Made by a program: the position numbers and the translations under genes. From Rheinheimera sp. (GTDB taxonomy: Bacteria > Pseudomonadota > Gammaproteobacteria > Enterobacterales > Alteromonadaceae): a stretch of 47,960 nucleotides of DNA. Positions 27,203 through 36,055 of this stretch are shown one piece after another (the first letter of the stretch is position 1; every line of letters begins with the position of its first letter). The stretch is from the NCBI RefSeq assembly GCF_030824435.1, contig NZ_JAVBXS010000051.1, positions 1 through 47,960 on the forward strand, read 5' to 3'. The notes under the pieces are model-generated. The model saw only the letters and a program-made list of their open reading frames with translations, was not told the DNA's origin and searched no databases.

Positions 27203-30200
27203 TTATTTCAGCTCCTGCACCGCCAGCAATACCCTTTTACCGGAAATTGGGTAAGGTGTGCCCAACTGCTGCGCGAATAACGACACTTTGAGCTCTTCCA
27301 GCATCCAACGAATGGCTTCCACCTCTGCCGGTATTGGCTTACCGGCAAATTTGCCCAACAGATTTTTATAAGCGTCTTCAGCTTTTTGATACTCGTGCAT
27401 CATTAATCTGTCACGTTGTGGATCCACCGGCAGTTTCTCCAGCCGTTTTTGTAAGGCCAGCAAATAACGACGGACATCATCCAGCTTTGCCGCGCCATGT
27501 GCCGACACAAAACCTTTAAATAACAAGGTATCAAGCTGTTGTTTAATATCAGCATTGGCATAAGCCAGGGCTAAATCCAGCCGGCCGCGCAGCCTTTTCG
27601 AAATATCATGGCCAATGGTCAGAATTTGTTCGACTTTCAGCGCAATTTGCAGCACTGTGTCGCCAATCTCAGCGCGTACTTTGTCACGAAGCTGCACAAA
27701 ATCCTGCTGATTTTGTGGCCATGGCTGAATTGCGATGAGCTGGTCGACACCCGCAGCAATACAATCATCAATCAGCTCCAGCACTTTGCCAAAAGGATTA
27801 AAATACAAACCCAGCTTGGCTTTATTGGGCAATGAATCCTGCAAATACTTCACCGGTGACGGAATATTTAAAAGCACTAAACGACGAAGGCCCAGTTTTG
27901 ACAAAGCAGCAGCTTGCTCTGGGTTATCCAGCAATTTGACCGACACACTGTGCTTATCATCCACCAAAGCCGGAAAAGCTTTGATCTGATAACCACTTTG
28001 CACCTTGATATATTCGCGTGGCAGCTCGCCAAAACTCCATTCAGTGAGTTTGTCCTGCTCTATACCCTGCTCGGCCACTGCACTCAGGCTTTGTTGTACC
28101 TTGCCCTGCAGTTCTTGTTTTAACAAAGCTAAAGAGCGGCCTTGTTTCAGGGTATTGCCTTTATCGTCCACCACTTTAAAGTTAAATTTTAAGTGCGCGT
28201 CAAGCAGGCTAAGCTCCCAACTTTCATCGGGGATAGTGACGCCGCTCATGCGTTTTAAACGTTGTGCCACGACTTGCAATAAAGGCCCATCGCCTGGTTG
28301 AATGGTTTGCATCAGCGCATCGGCATAATTAGGCGCCGGCACAAAGTTACGGCGTAGGCTTTTCGGTAAAGATTTTATCAGCGCTACTAACAGTTCATGC
28401 CGAAGGCCAGGAATAAGCCAGTCAAAACCTTCATCTTTAAGCTGATTCAGCAAAGTTAAAGGCACTATCAGGCTAACCCCATCATCAGGCGCACCAGGTG
28501 AAAAATGATATTCCAGCGGCAATGTTAAATTATCCTGACACCAAATCTCCGGATAACTGTCGGCGGTAATGCTGTCGGCATTGTGTTTACGCAGCTGCTC
28601 TGGGTCAAAATTCAGATAAGTGGCATCTTTTTGTTTTTGTTGTCGCCACCATTTTTGAAAATCAATGCGGTTATTTGCCCAAAGCGGTATTTTTTCAGCG
28701 TAAAAACCGGCCAGGGTGTCTTCATCCACCAGAATGTCACGCCGTCTGGATTTGTCTTCAAGTTCAGTGACTTCGTTAATCAGCCGTTCGTTAAAACTTA
28801 AAAAAGCTTCATTCAGACCAAGCTCCTGATTCACCAGCGCTTCGCGGATGAACAGCTGATGACAAAGCGCTTCATCAATTTTGCTGTACAGCACCGGTCT
28901 TTTGGCAACAATAATCAGGCCATATAAAGTCACTTGCTCATAAGCAATCACGGCACCGCGTTTTTTCTCCCAGTGCGGCTCGGCATAACTGCGGTTTACC
29001 AGATGCTGTGCCAGCGGCTCTATCCACTCAGGCTCAATTTTGGCGAGAGTCCTGGCATATAAACGGCTGGTTTCCACCAACTCGGCGCTCATCACCCACT
29101 TCGGTTTTTTCTTAAATAAACCACTGCCAGGGAACACAAAAAAGCGGCTTTGCCTTGGCCCCATATAATCAGCTTCAGCATCACGCTGACCAATCTGGCC
29201 CAATAAACCGGTTAAAATGGCGCTGTGAATACTGTGATAATCGGCAGGCTCAGTATTGAGTTTGAGCTGCATTTCGTTACAAACCTGCGACAGCTGACCA
29301 AATAAATCCTGCCATTCACGCACTCTTAAATAGTTCAGCAATTCCATTTTGCACATCCGGCGGAACTGGTTGTTGCTGAGCGCTTCTTGTTGGTTTTGCA
29401 GATAATCCCACAGCTTTAACATCGACAAAAAGTCAGAATCAGGCTCGGTAAAGCGGCCATGCAGTTCATCCGCTTTTTGTTGTTTATCCAGTGGCCGCTC
29501 ACGTGGATCCTGAATAGACAGTGCAGCCGTGATCACCAAAAGTTCGCGTAAAGCATTGGTGCCAGCCGCGGCCAGCACCATACGCGCCAGTTTTGGGTCG
29601 ACCGGTAAACGGCTTAACTGTTGCCCCAGTGGCGCCAGTGCCAATTGGTCGCCGCGCCCGGGTTTTAACGCGCCCAGCTCTTCCAGTAAGCGAATACCAT
29701 CGTTGATAAAACGGCTGTCTGGTTTTTGTAAAAACGGGAATTGCTGAATATCGCCCAAACCAAGCGCCAGCATTTGCAAAATAACGGAAGCAAGGTTGGT
29801 ACGCAGAATTTCCGGATCGGTAAATTCCGGCCGGCTTAAAAAGTCTTCTTCACTGTAAAGCCGGATACAAATACCAGCCGCCACCCGACCACAACGGCCT
29901 TTACGCTGATTGGCGCTGGCCTGACTAATAGCTTCTATCGGCAGCTGCTGCACTTTAGAGCGGTAGCTGTAACGTGACAAACGTGCAGTACCAGGGTCTA
30001 TCACATAACGGATACCAGGCACTGTTAACGAGGTTTCTGCCACGTTGGTGGCAAGCACAATACGACGGCCGGTGTGACTCTGGAAAATGCGGTTTTGTTC
30101 GCTGGCACTTAACCTGGCATATAACGGCAACACTTCAGTATGCGGCAGTTTGAGTTTATCCAGCGCATCAGCAGTGTCACGGATTTCCCTTTCACCATTT

Positions 30201-31078
30201 AAAAAAATCAGAATATCGCCTGGCGGCTCACGGTACAGCTCATGCACGGCGTCAAAAATGGCTTGCAGCTGATCGGCGTCTTTATCGTCGTTATCCATGG
30301 GGCTTCGGTAACGCACTTCCACCGGATAAGTGCGGCCCGACACTTCAATCACAGGAGCGTTGTTAAAGTGTTTGGAAAAACGCTGTGGGTCAATAGTGGC
30401 CGAGGTAATAATCAGTTTGAGATCGGGGCGACGTGGCAACAACTGCTTTAAATAACCCAGCAGAAAATCGATATTCAGACTGCGTTCGTGTGCTTCATCA
30501 ATAATGATGGTGTCGTATTGATTTAAGAATCTGTCTTGTTGAATTTCGGCCAGCAAAATACCGTCTGTCATTAACTTAATATGCGAAAGTGGCGAGCTGT
30601 GGTCGCCAAAACGCACTTTATAACCCACCTGATTGCCAAGCTGGCATTGCAGCTCGTCAGCCAGGCGCTGCGCCACACTGCGCGCGGCTAAACGCCTTGG
30701 TTGGGTATGACCGATAAAACCTTCCACACCCCGGCCAAGCTCAAGGCAAATTTTCGGCAGCTGGGTGGTTTTACCCGAACCCGTTTCACCGGCAATAATC
30801 ACCACCTGATGCGCTGCAATAGCAGCTTTTATATCTTCGCGCTTCGCAACCACGGGCAATTCAGGCGGATAAGTGATAGTTGGCAACGTGGCCAGACGTT
30901 GTAACTTGAGCGCAGCAGAGCGGTCTATATCAGCAGCAATTTTTTCCAGCACTTTGGGCAAAGCATCGACACTTAATTTTTCTGCGCCATGCAAACGTTT
31001 TTTCAGACCAAAACGGTCTTTTGGCATACAAGCGGCTAATTGGGAAAATAAAGCAGATACAGTTACAGCAGCAGTCAA
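27203..31078 (-). CDS. hrpA: ATP-dependent RNA helicase HrpA
   Basis: The 1291-residue DEAH-box helicase matches full-length HrpA. Walker A is GETGSGKTT (97-105), motif Ia is TQPRRLAAR, the DEAH box is at 194-197, motif III is SATI, and the helicase-associated and OB-fold domains fill the rest (DUF3418 at the C-terminus). In E. coli HrpA acts on mRNA and on stalled or collided ribosomes. It starts with TTG at 31078 behind GAGGG; the N-terminal VSALFSQLAACMPKDRFGLKKRLHG aligns with the E. coli N-terminus, which supports the TTG. The ribosome-binding site lies in a hairpin (see below). Confidence 0.95.
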   Translation of the reverse strand: MTAAVTVSALFSQLAACMPKDRFGLKKRLHGAEKLSVDALPKVLEKIAADIDRSAALKLQRLATLPTITYPPELPVVAKREDIKAAIAAHQVVIIAGETGSGKTTQLPKICLELGRGVEGFIGHTQPRRLAARSVAQRLADELQCQLGNQVGYKVRFGDHSSPLSHIKLMTDGILLAEIQQDRFLNQYDTIIIDEAHERSLNIDFLLGYLKQLLPRRPDLKLIITSATIDPQRFSKHFNNAPVIEVSGRTYPVEVRYRSPMDNDDKDADQLQAIFDAVHELYREPPGDILIFLNGEREIRDTADALDKLKLPHTEVLPLYARLSASEQNRIFQSHTGRRIVLATNVAETSLTVPGIRYVIDPGTARLSRYSYRSKVQQLPIEAISQASANQRKGRCGRVAAGICIRLYSEEDFLSRPEFTDPEILRTNLASVILQMLALGLGDIQQFPFLQKPDSRFINDGIRLLEELGALKPGRGDQLALAPLGQQLSRLPVDPKLARMVLAAAGTNALRELLVITAALSIQDPRERPLDKQQKADELHGRFTEPDSDFLSMLKLWDYLQNQQEALSNNQFRRMCKMELLNYLRVREWQDLFGQLSQVCNEMQLKLNTEPADYHSIHSAILTGLLGQIGQRDAEADYMGPRQSRFFVFPGSGLFKKKPKWVMSAELVETSRLYARTLAKIEPEWIEPLAQHLVNRSYAEPHWEKKRGAVIAYEQVTLYGLIIVAKRPVLYSKIDEALCHQLFIREALVNQELGLNEAFLSFNERLINEVTELEDKSRRRDILVDEDTLAGFYAEKIPLWANNRIDFQKWWRQQKQKDATYLNFDPEQLRKHNADSITADSYPEIWCQDNLTLPLEYHFSPGAPDDGVSLIVPLTLLNQLKDEGFDWLIPGLRHELLVALIKSLPKSLRRNFVPAPNYADALMQTIQPGDGPLLQVVAQRLKRMSGVTIPDESWELSLLDAHLKFNFKVVDDKGNTLKQGRSLALLKQELQGKVQQSLSAVAEQGIEQDKLTEWSFGELPREYIKVQSGYQIKAFPALVDDKHSVSVKLLDNPEQAAALSKLGLRRLVLLNIPSPVKYLQDSLPNKAKLGLYFNPFGKVLELIDDCIAAGVDQLIAIQPWPQNQQDFVQLRDKVRAEIGDTVLQIALKVEQILTIGHDISKRLRGRLDLALAYANADIKQQLDTLLFKGFVSAHGAAKLDDVRRYLLALQKRLEKLPVDPQRDRLMMHEYQKAEDAYKNLLGKFAGKPIPAEVEAIRWMLEELKVSLFAQQLGTPYPISGKRVLLAVQELK

Positions 31079-31082
31079 AACA

Positions 31083-31108
31083 ACGCCCTCACAGCAAAGA
31101 GGGCGTTA
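31083..31108 (-). promoter_or_regulatory. Hairpin covering the hrpA ribosome-binding site
   Basis: AACGCCCTC-8-GAGGGCGTT is a perfect 9-base stem five bases before the hrpA TTG. On the minus strand the second arm contains GAGGG, the presumed Shine-Dalgarno sequence. It may mask hrpA translation, or be a terminator for the CBS gene (only GTTTTG follows). Confidence 0.5.
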
Positions 31109-31208
31109 TGCTAACAAGTTTCATTGAGGCAAATCCAGCAAACTCAGTCCGACGCAGCAAGATAAGTTTCAAGCCGCACCAAAGTGCTGAAAAAGCACGC
31201 AAAGCGGC

Positions 31209-31628
31209 TTAACTCACAGCACGATAATGTGAATGTAACTCCTGATCTATGGCTCTTAATACGTCAGTGCGGCTAATCACCCCCAGCAGCACACCATTGT
31301 CATCCACCACCGGATAAATTTTTGGTTTAGCGCCCAACATTTGCTGGGCCAAATCAATAATGCCGGTATAAGGTTTGACCGTCAGCACTTCAGTACGCAT
31401 CACATCGCTGACATGGGCGCTGACCTGATCATGATAAGACGACAACAACATCCGGGCTAAACAATCCTGCTCAGATAAAAACCCTACCACTTTACGGTTT
31501 TTATCAATCACAGGGCCGCCCAACTGACCGGCATCTGTCAGTTTGTCGACCGCCGTTTCCAACGTCATATCGGCACTGAAAGTGACGGGATGATGGTTCA
31601 TCTGGTCTGCCACTTTTAATAAATTCAT
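31209..31628 (-). CDS. Tandem CBS-domain protein
   Basis: The 139-residue protein is made of two CBS motifs: about 8-65 (MNHHPVTFSADMTLETAVDKL, GGPVIDKNRKVVGFLSEQD) and 75-130 (MRTEVLTVKPYTGIIDLAQQML, YPVVDDNGVLLGVISRTDVLRAI). CBS pairs (Bateman modules) usually bind adenosine nucleotides and regulate a partner. No partner domain is present. The start follows GAGGGGG. It lies 130 bases before hrpA, on the same strand. Confidence 0.88.
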   Translation of the reverse strand: MNLLKVADQMNHHPVTFSADMTLETAVDKLTDAGQLGGPVIDKNRKVVGFLSEQDCLARMLLSSYHDQVSAHVSDVMRTEVLTVKPYTGIIDLAQQMLGAKPKIYPVVDDNGVLLGVISRTDVLRAIDQELHSHYRAVS

Positions 31629-31667
31629 GTGTTCCCCCTCAGGAATATGGCTTTATGCGACATCAAA

Positions 31668-31685
31668 GCAGCGAATTAACGCTGC
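31668..31685 (-). terminator. Weak hairpin downstream of the isoaspartyl peptidase gene
   Basis: GCAGCG-6-CGCTGC, followed on the minus strand by TTTGATG. It is a weak terminator candidate. Confidence 0.3.
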
Positions 31686-31725
31686 CGTTTCAAAAGCGTA
31701 GTGCATATTCATGAGTTCAGCCCTG

Positions 31726-32772
31726 CTATTGTGGTTTTTTCGCAAGGTCCTGAAAAATAGCCACTTGCGCTGCCTGCCCCGCAACTCTTTTGCCGCGATA
31801 CATGCCTTCGGTATTAAAAGGCCAGCTGATATTGCCTTGTTTATCCATCACAATGACACCACCAGTGCCACCTGCTTTTACCAACTCCTGATGGATCACC
31901 TGATCTGCAGCTTCTGCTGCGCTGACACCACCGTATTTCACTCTTGCACAGATATCAGCAGCAACGCGGTATAGGATAAAAAACTCACCATGGCCAGTGG
32001 CAGAAACAGCGCAGCTTTGATTGTCGGCAAAATTACCGGCACCAATAATAGGCGCATCACCAATACGGCCGTATCTTTTTGCTGTCATACCACCTGTTGA
32101 AGTGGCAGCTGCCAGATTGCCTTGTTTATCAAGCGCTACTGCGCCAACAGTGCCCATATTCCAGGCTGGGTTCCAGGCTGGCGATAAGCGCAAAGACGCC
32201 TGATGGGGGGATTTTTGCTCCGCTTTTTTCATCGCTTCTTTGGCTTTTAGCAAAGCGTTATAACGAAATTCAGTATCAAAATGACTGTTGGCGACCAGCT
32301 GCAGGCCTTGTAGTTTGGCAAACTCTTCGGCGCCTTTGCCCGATAACATCACATGCTCAGACTTTTCCATTACAGCCCTTGCCAGCAAAACCGGATTTTT
32401 CACTATGGTGACACCGGCAACAGCACCGGCTTCCAGGGTGTCGCCGCGCATAATGGAAGCATCTAAATCATGACCACCTTCATAGGTGTAAACTGCACCT
32501 TTTCCGGCGTTAAACAGCGGTGAATCTTCCATCACCAGCACCGCCTGAGTCACAGCATCCAGACTAGTGCCACCAGACTCCAGCACCTGATAACCGGCAT
32601 TCACAGCTTCTGTCAGTTTTTGCTCATACGCCTGTTGTTGTGCCGGGCTTAATTGCGCTTTGTTAATAGTGCCGGCACCGCCGTGGATAACGATGGCATA
32701 GGGCGCCTGAGCCACCACTGCGCCGCTGATAAACAGAGTTATCAGCGACAACATCAATTTTGATACACGCAT
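31726..32772 (-). CDS. Periplasmic isoaspartyl peptidase / L-asparaginase (Ntn hydrolase)
   Basis: The 348-residue protein has a signal peptide (MRVSKLMLSLITLFISGAVVAQA), so it works in the periplasm. It is an Ntn hydrolase: IVIHGGAGTI near the N-terminus, DLDASIMRGD, and the autocleavage site NMGTVGAVALD, where cleavage before T208 makes the nucleophile. GGMTAKRYGRIGDAPIIGAG and GHGEFFI are typical of IaaA/plant-type asparaginases. It removes isoaspartyl residues or hydrolyses asparagine. The start follows AGGTGAAC. A short repeat, NPAWNPAWN, lies just before the cleavage site. Confidence 0.9.
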   Translation of the reverse strand: MRVSKLMLSLITLFISGAVVAQAPYAIVIHGGAGTINKAQLSPAQQQAYEQKLTEAVNAGYQVLESGGTSLDAVTQAVLVMEDSPLFNAGKGAVYTYEGGHDLDASIMRGDTLEAGAVAGVTIVKNPVLLARAVMEKSEHVMLSGKGAEEFAKLQGLQLVANSHFDTEFRYNALLKAKEAMKKAEQKSPHQASLRLSPAWNPAWNMGTVGAVALDKQGNLAAATSTGGMTAKRYGRIGDAPIIGAGNFADNQSCAVSATGHGEFFILYRVAADICARVKYGGVSAAEAADQVIHQELVKAGGTGGVIVMDKQGNISWPFNTEGMYRGKRVAGQAAQVAIFQDLAKKPQ

Positions 32773-32913
32773 TCAGTTCACCTGGTTGATTTTGCAAAAA
32801 GTACTGTAGTGATACCCCGAAGACAGGTCGGATTGCAATGCGCTCAGATGCTGTTGCGCTCAAACAGCAAAAGCTTGCGTTAAATCAAAACAGCGTTGTG
32901 TCAGCTTGTTAGC

Positions 32914-32934
32914 ATCATGTCATCACAACATGAT
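32914..32934. promoter_or_regulatory. Inverted repeat between the divergent peptidase and YdcH genes
   Basis: ATCATGT (32914-32920) and ACATGAT (32928-32934) are perfect 7-base arms seven bases apart, 33 bases before the YdcH start. It could be an operator. Confidence 0.3.
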
Positions 32935-32966
32935 AAGACCGTTGGTCTGCACTAAGGGGTAACGAT

Positions 32967-33203
32967 ATGACATTAGAAAAACACAGTTTATTGCAGGAGT
33001 TTCCGGAGTTTCGTCAGCGTATCCATCAGTTAAAAACAACTGACCATCACTTCGCCAGATTATTTAGCGAATATCACGAAGTGGACCACGAGGTTTTTCG
33101 TATTGAACAAGGCACTGAGGTGAGCTCTGATGACTACCTGGAAGAGCGCAAAAAACTGCGGCTGAAATTAAAAGATCAGTTGTTCAGTGCGCTGAATGCC
33201 TGA
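32967..33203 (+). CDS. YdcH-family (DUF465) small protein
   Basis: The 78-residue, highly charged helical protein matches the DUF465/YdcH family: EFPEFRQRIHQLKTTDHHFARLFSEYHEVDHEVFRIEQG, followed by the C-terminal YLEERKKLRLKLKDQLF. The function is unknown to me. The start follows AAGGGGT. It is single, closed by a strong terminator. Confidence 0.85.
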   Translation: MTLEKHSLLQEFPEFRQRIHQLKTTDHHFARLFSEYHEVDHEVFRIEQGTEVSSDDYLEERKKLRLKLKDQLFSALNA

Positions 33204-33210
33204 CAACCCA

Positions 33211-33247
33211 CATAAAAAGCATCGCTACTGACGATGCTTTTTATGTG
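33211..33247. terminator. Bidirectional terminator after ydcH-like gene and endA
   Basis: CATAAAAAGCATCG-7-CGATGCTTTTTATG has a T-run on both strands and sits between convergent genes. Confidence 0.88.
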
Positions 33248-33297
33248 TTCACTCAGCCGTTGTCCGGCTATAGCTGCATACAACTGATACTGGCTGC

Positions 33298-34290
33298 TTA
33301 TTGGCAGTTTTTAGCTTTACGAAAGCCTGCCTGCAACGCTTGTTGTTCAGTCTGGAACCAACGTTGATTCTTAACCCCTACCTGACTAAAGCCCGGACAG
33401 TCGGACAGATGATAAATCTTACTGTTTTGATTGCCGAGCACCTGCGTTTGTTTTGTAACGGTATTTTTATTTGGCAAAGCCTTTGCAGCATCTTCTGCAG
33501 TTACAGACCGGGCCTGCGTTATTGTTGCTACCGGCGTTTTATCCGACAAGCGACCAGCTAAACCATAAGCTGTTGGTTGGTAACCCAAAACCCATTGCCG
33601 TACTTCGGTGACAAAATAATTCGGATGCCCCATCTGCTGGGCAATACGGCGGTTTAACAGCCTTTCCCGGTCGTCCACCGGATCGTCCTGATGCCACCTT
33701 ATCAACAACAGTTGTTGTGATTTTGGTAGAGCCAAAGCGTATTTATCGGCCATGTAAAAATAAATCCGCGCTATATCCCCCCGGACCTGAGCACGGGGTT
33801 CAGCCAGTTGTGCCTGAAAATCGACTTTAAAGGGGCAAGCGCCATACTGCGGCGGCTGAGCAGGCAATTCAGCAAAAGCAAAGTTGGCTCTATCGCCATT
33901 TACTTCGCCAATAGCCGGCTTTAAGTTAAATAAATCCGCTTCCATCCTGCCAAACAAGGTATCTGTTTGCTGACAGTTGTCCCGCCCACCTTGCTGCCAA
34001 CATGGCAGGCTTTTACCAAAATGATGTGCTGGTACTACGTGTTCCCACTCAATACGCTGGGCACGAGGCCCATTTTTCCTGACTTTGTAACCACAGCTTT
34101 TTAAATCGGGGATCCCTTTACCTCCTTGCCAACGCAAAGGGCAAGCACAATAAAATGTTTGGTTTTCATCACTATAAATACGCTGGGCTAAACGTTTTGC
34201 TTCACTAAAATTATCAGGTGCAGCACGAACTTGCAGTACAACGAACAGGCAGAGCAACACAAAAGCAGTGCCTAAAAACCGCAACAACAT
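33298..34290 (-). CDS. endA: Endonuclease I with C-terminal Ada-like zinc motif
   Basis: The 330-residue protein is a periplasmic or secreted DNase. From the start at 34290 (MLLRFLGTAFVLLCLFV, with AAGAGTG upstream) it has a signal peptide; an upstream start at 34389 would spoil it. The EndoI domain holds RIEWEHVVPAHHFG with the His-Me histidine at about residue 84, GRMEADLFNLKPAIGEVNGDR and RGDIARIYFYMADKYAL, as in E. coli EndA. The disulfide pattern (CACPLRW, CGY) is also like EndA. After about residue 270 is an extra piece, NSKIYHLSDCPGF to GFRKAKNC, resembling an Ada-like metal-binding motif. It is divergent from sbcB. Confidence 0.88.
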   Translation of the reverse strand: MLLRFLGTAFVLLCLFVVLQVRAAPDNFSEAKRLAQRIYSDENQTFYCACPLRWQGGKGIPDLKSCGYKVRKNGPRAQRIEWEHVVPAHHFGKSLPCWQQGGRDNCQQTDTLFGRMEADLFNLKPAIGEVNGDRANFAFAELPAQPPQYGACPFKVDFQAQLAEPRAQVRGDIARIYFYMADKYALALPKSQQLLLIRWHQDDPVDDRERLLNRRIAQQMGHPNYFVTEVRQWVLGYQPTAYGLAGRLSDKTPVATITQARSVTAEDAAKALPNKNTVTKQTQVLGNQNSKIYHLSDCPGFSQVGVKNQRWFQTEQQALQAGFRKAKNCQ

Positions 34291-34350
34291 AAATTTCACT
34301 CTTGTTATACAACAGACCACAGTGTTCTGCTTTGACGATAGCCATATTAT

Positions 34351-34417
34351 GCCACAGCGCGCTGTGGCAATAAAATCAAGGCATTGCATTTGCGCCTTGA
34401 TTTTATTGCCTTATACT
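34351..34417. promoter_or_regulatory. Palindromic control region between endA and sbcB
   Basis: GCCACAGCGCGCTGTGGC (34351-34368) is a perfect 18-base palindrome. Overlapping it, GGCAATAAAATCAAGGC (34366-34382) and its complement GCCTTGATTTTATTGCC (34394-34410) form a 17-base stem with an 11-base loop. A promoter for sbcB may be TTGCGC (34390-34395) and TATACT (34412-34417), 16 bases apart; the second arm lies in its spacer. The 16-base core of the first palindrome separates weak -35 and -10 sequences for endA. Confidence 0.6.
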
Positions 34418-34449
34418 GCCGCGAGTTTTGCGTGTTATCGGGGTGTATT

Positions 34450-35877
34450 TTGCCAGCAACTTTTTACTTTCACGACTACGAAACCTGGGGGGCGGATCCG
34501 AAAAAAGACCGCCCAGCTCAGTTCGCAGGCCTTCGCACAGATATGGCGCTGAATGCTCTTGGCGAAGCGCAGATGTGGTATTGCCAACTGGCTCCGGACT
34601 ATTTGCCCCATCCGGTTGCCGCTTTAATTACCGGTATTAGCCCGCAGTTGTGTCAGAAAAAAGGTTTGCCGGAAGTCCATTTTATGCGGCAAATCCTCAC
34701 AGAGTTCAGTGCGCCCGAGACCTGTGTGGTCGGCTATAACAATCTGCGTTTTGACGATGAAGTCACGCGTTACAGCTTATGGCGTAACTTTCTTGACCCT
34801 TATGGCCGTGAATGGCAACAAGGCAACAGCCGCTGGGATTTAATAGACGTGGTGCGGGCTTGTTATGCGTTACGCCCTGAAGGTATTCAGTGGCCATTAC
34901 ACGACAATGGCACACCAAGTTTTCGCTTGGAAGATTTAACCAAGGCCAATGGCCTGACGCACGAGCATGCCCATGATGCCCGTTCTGATGTCTACGCCAC
35001 TATCGCTATGGCAAAACTTATTAAAGAAAAACAACCGAAACTCTTTCAGTATTTGTATGAACTTCGCAAAAAAAGTCAGGTTCAGGCGCTGATAGATGTT
35101 GCCGGGTTAACACCATTAGTGCATGTTTCATCCAAGTTTCCGGCGTTGCAGGGTTGTTGTAGCTGGATAGTGCCGCTGGCTTATCACCCCAGCAATAAAA
35201 ATGCGGTTATTTGTTTTAATCTGCAGTCGGATCCAAGACTCCTATTAGATTTACCTGTACAGGAATTGCATCAGTTGCTCTATCGCAAAACCGCAGATTT
35301 GGCCGCAGATGAGCAACGGCTTGGGTTAAAACTAATCCACCTGAATAAGTGCCCAGTGCTTGCCAATGCTAAAACTTTAACTGAACAAAGAGCTGCAGAG
35401 CTTGGTATCAGTCGCAGTAATTGTCTGGCAAATCTGGAATGGCTGAGGCGGCACCGGGAACTACAACAAAAAGTGGTGGCCATATATCAACTGGAAAATG
35501 AATTTAAAGCCGAAACAAACCCGGATTACGCTTTATATCAAGGCTTTTGCAGCGACAGTGATAAACAACTGATGCAACAATTACATCAAATGAGCCCAGA
35601 GCTGCTGGCAGCAACGCCTTTGCTGTTTCAGGACGACAGGCTGAATCAAATGTTGTTCAGGTTCCGGGCCCGGAATTACCCTCTTACACTGAATCACGAT
35701 GAAATGTTGAAATGGCAGCGTTACTGTCACGACAAATTAACTTTAGGGCTGGATAATCCTTCGTTAACGCTGGAGGAATTTACCATTGCTTTGGAGAATG
35801 CCGCTGAGCAGCATCAGAGCGATGAGCATAAACTACAGCTGTTGCAGGCACTGTATCGCTTTGTTGCTGTTGGTTGA
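34450..35877 (+). CDS. sbcB: Exonuclease I (3'-5' single-strand DNA exonuclease)
   Basis: ExoI degrades single-strand DNA 3'-5' in recombination and mismatch repair. I start it at the TTG at 34450 because GGGGTG lies six bases upstream, and because it then begins PATFYFHDYET and has 475 residues, the E. coli length. A longer frame from 34384 would add about 22 residues with no family counterpart. DEDD exonuclease motifs are FHDYET, YNNLRFDDEVTRYSLWRNFLDPY (split in the sequence) and HDARSDVYATIAMAKL. HINKCPVLA-like LIHLNKCPVLANA is a further ExoI hallmark. It is divergent from endA. Confidence 0.93.
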   Translation: MPATFYFHDYETWGADPKKDRPAQFAGLRTDMALNALGEAQMWYCQLAPDYLPHPVAALITGISPQLCQKKGLPEVHFMRQILTEFSAPETCVVGYNNLRFDDEVTRYSLWRNFLDPYGREWQQGNSRWDLIDVVRACYALRPEGIQWPLHDNGTPSFRLEDLTKANGLTHEHAHDARSDVYATIAMAKLIKEKQPKLFQYLYELRKKSQVQALIDVAGLTPLVHVSSKFPALQGCCSWIVPLAYHPSNKNAVICFNLQSDPRLLLDLPVQELHQLLYRKTADLAADEQRLGLKLIHLNKCPVLANAKTLTEQRAAELGISRSNCLANLEWLRRHRELQQKVVAIYQLENEFKAETNPDYALYQGFCSDSDKQLMQQLHQMSPELLAATPLLFQDDRLNQMLFRFRARNYPLTLNHDEMLKWQRYCHDKLTLGLDNPSLTLEEFTIALENAAEQHQSDEHKLQLLQALYRFVAVG

Positions 35878-35998
35878 AGCGGCACGCAAACGCTGACTGG
35901 ACTGACTACGTAAATCAGCGTAGGATCACTGTCAATTCAGTTTACAAAGATTTGTTTTTTATCCGAGCTTTCGGCGAAAAAACACTATGATACAACGA

Positions 35999-36022
35999 CA
36001 TATGTTTGTGGCACAAAATATG
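35999..36022. promoter_or_regulatory. Operator-like palindrome in front of the HprK/PqqD operon
   Basis: The core TTTGTG-G-CACAAA is perfect, and the palindrome extends (with one extra base on the left arm) to CATAT on the left and ATATG on the right. It lies 34 bases before the first start codon, which has a perfect AGGAGG. A TATGAT sequence a little upstream (near 35987) may be the -10. Confidence 0.45.
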
Positions 36023-36055
36023 CTTAACACTAGTCTGTTGTATTAGGAGGAAGTT

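Noticed and set aside
28583-28801. Short plus-strand ORFs inside hrpA
   Set aside because: Shadow frames of a conserved helicase; none has a ribosome-binding site or family match.
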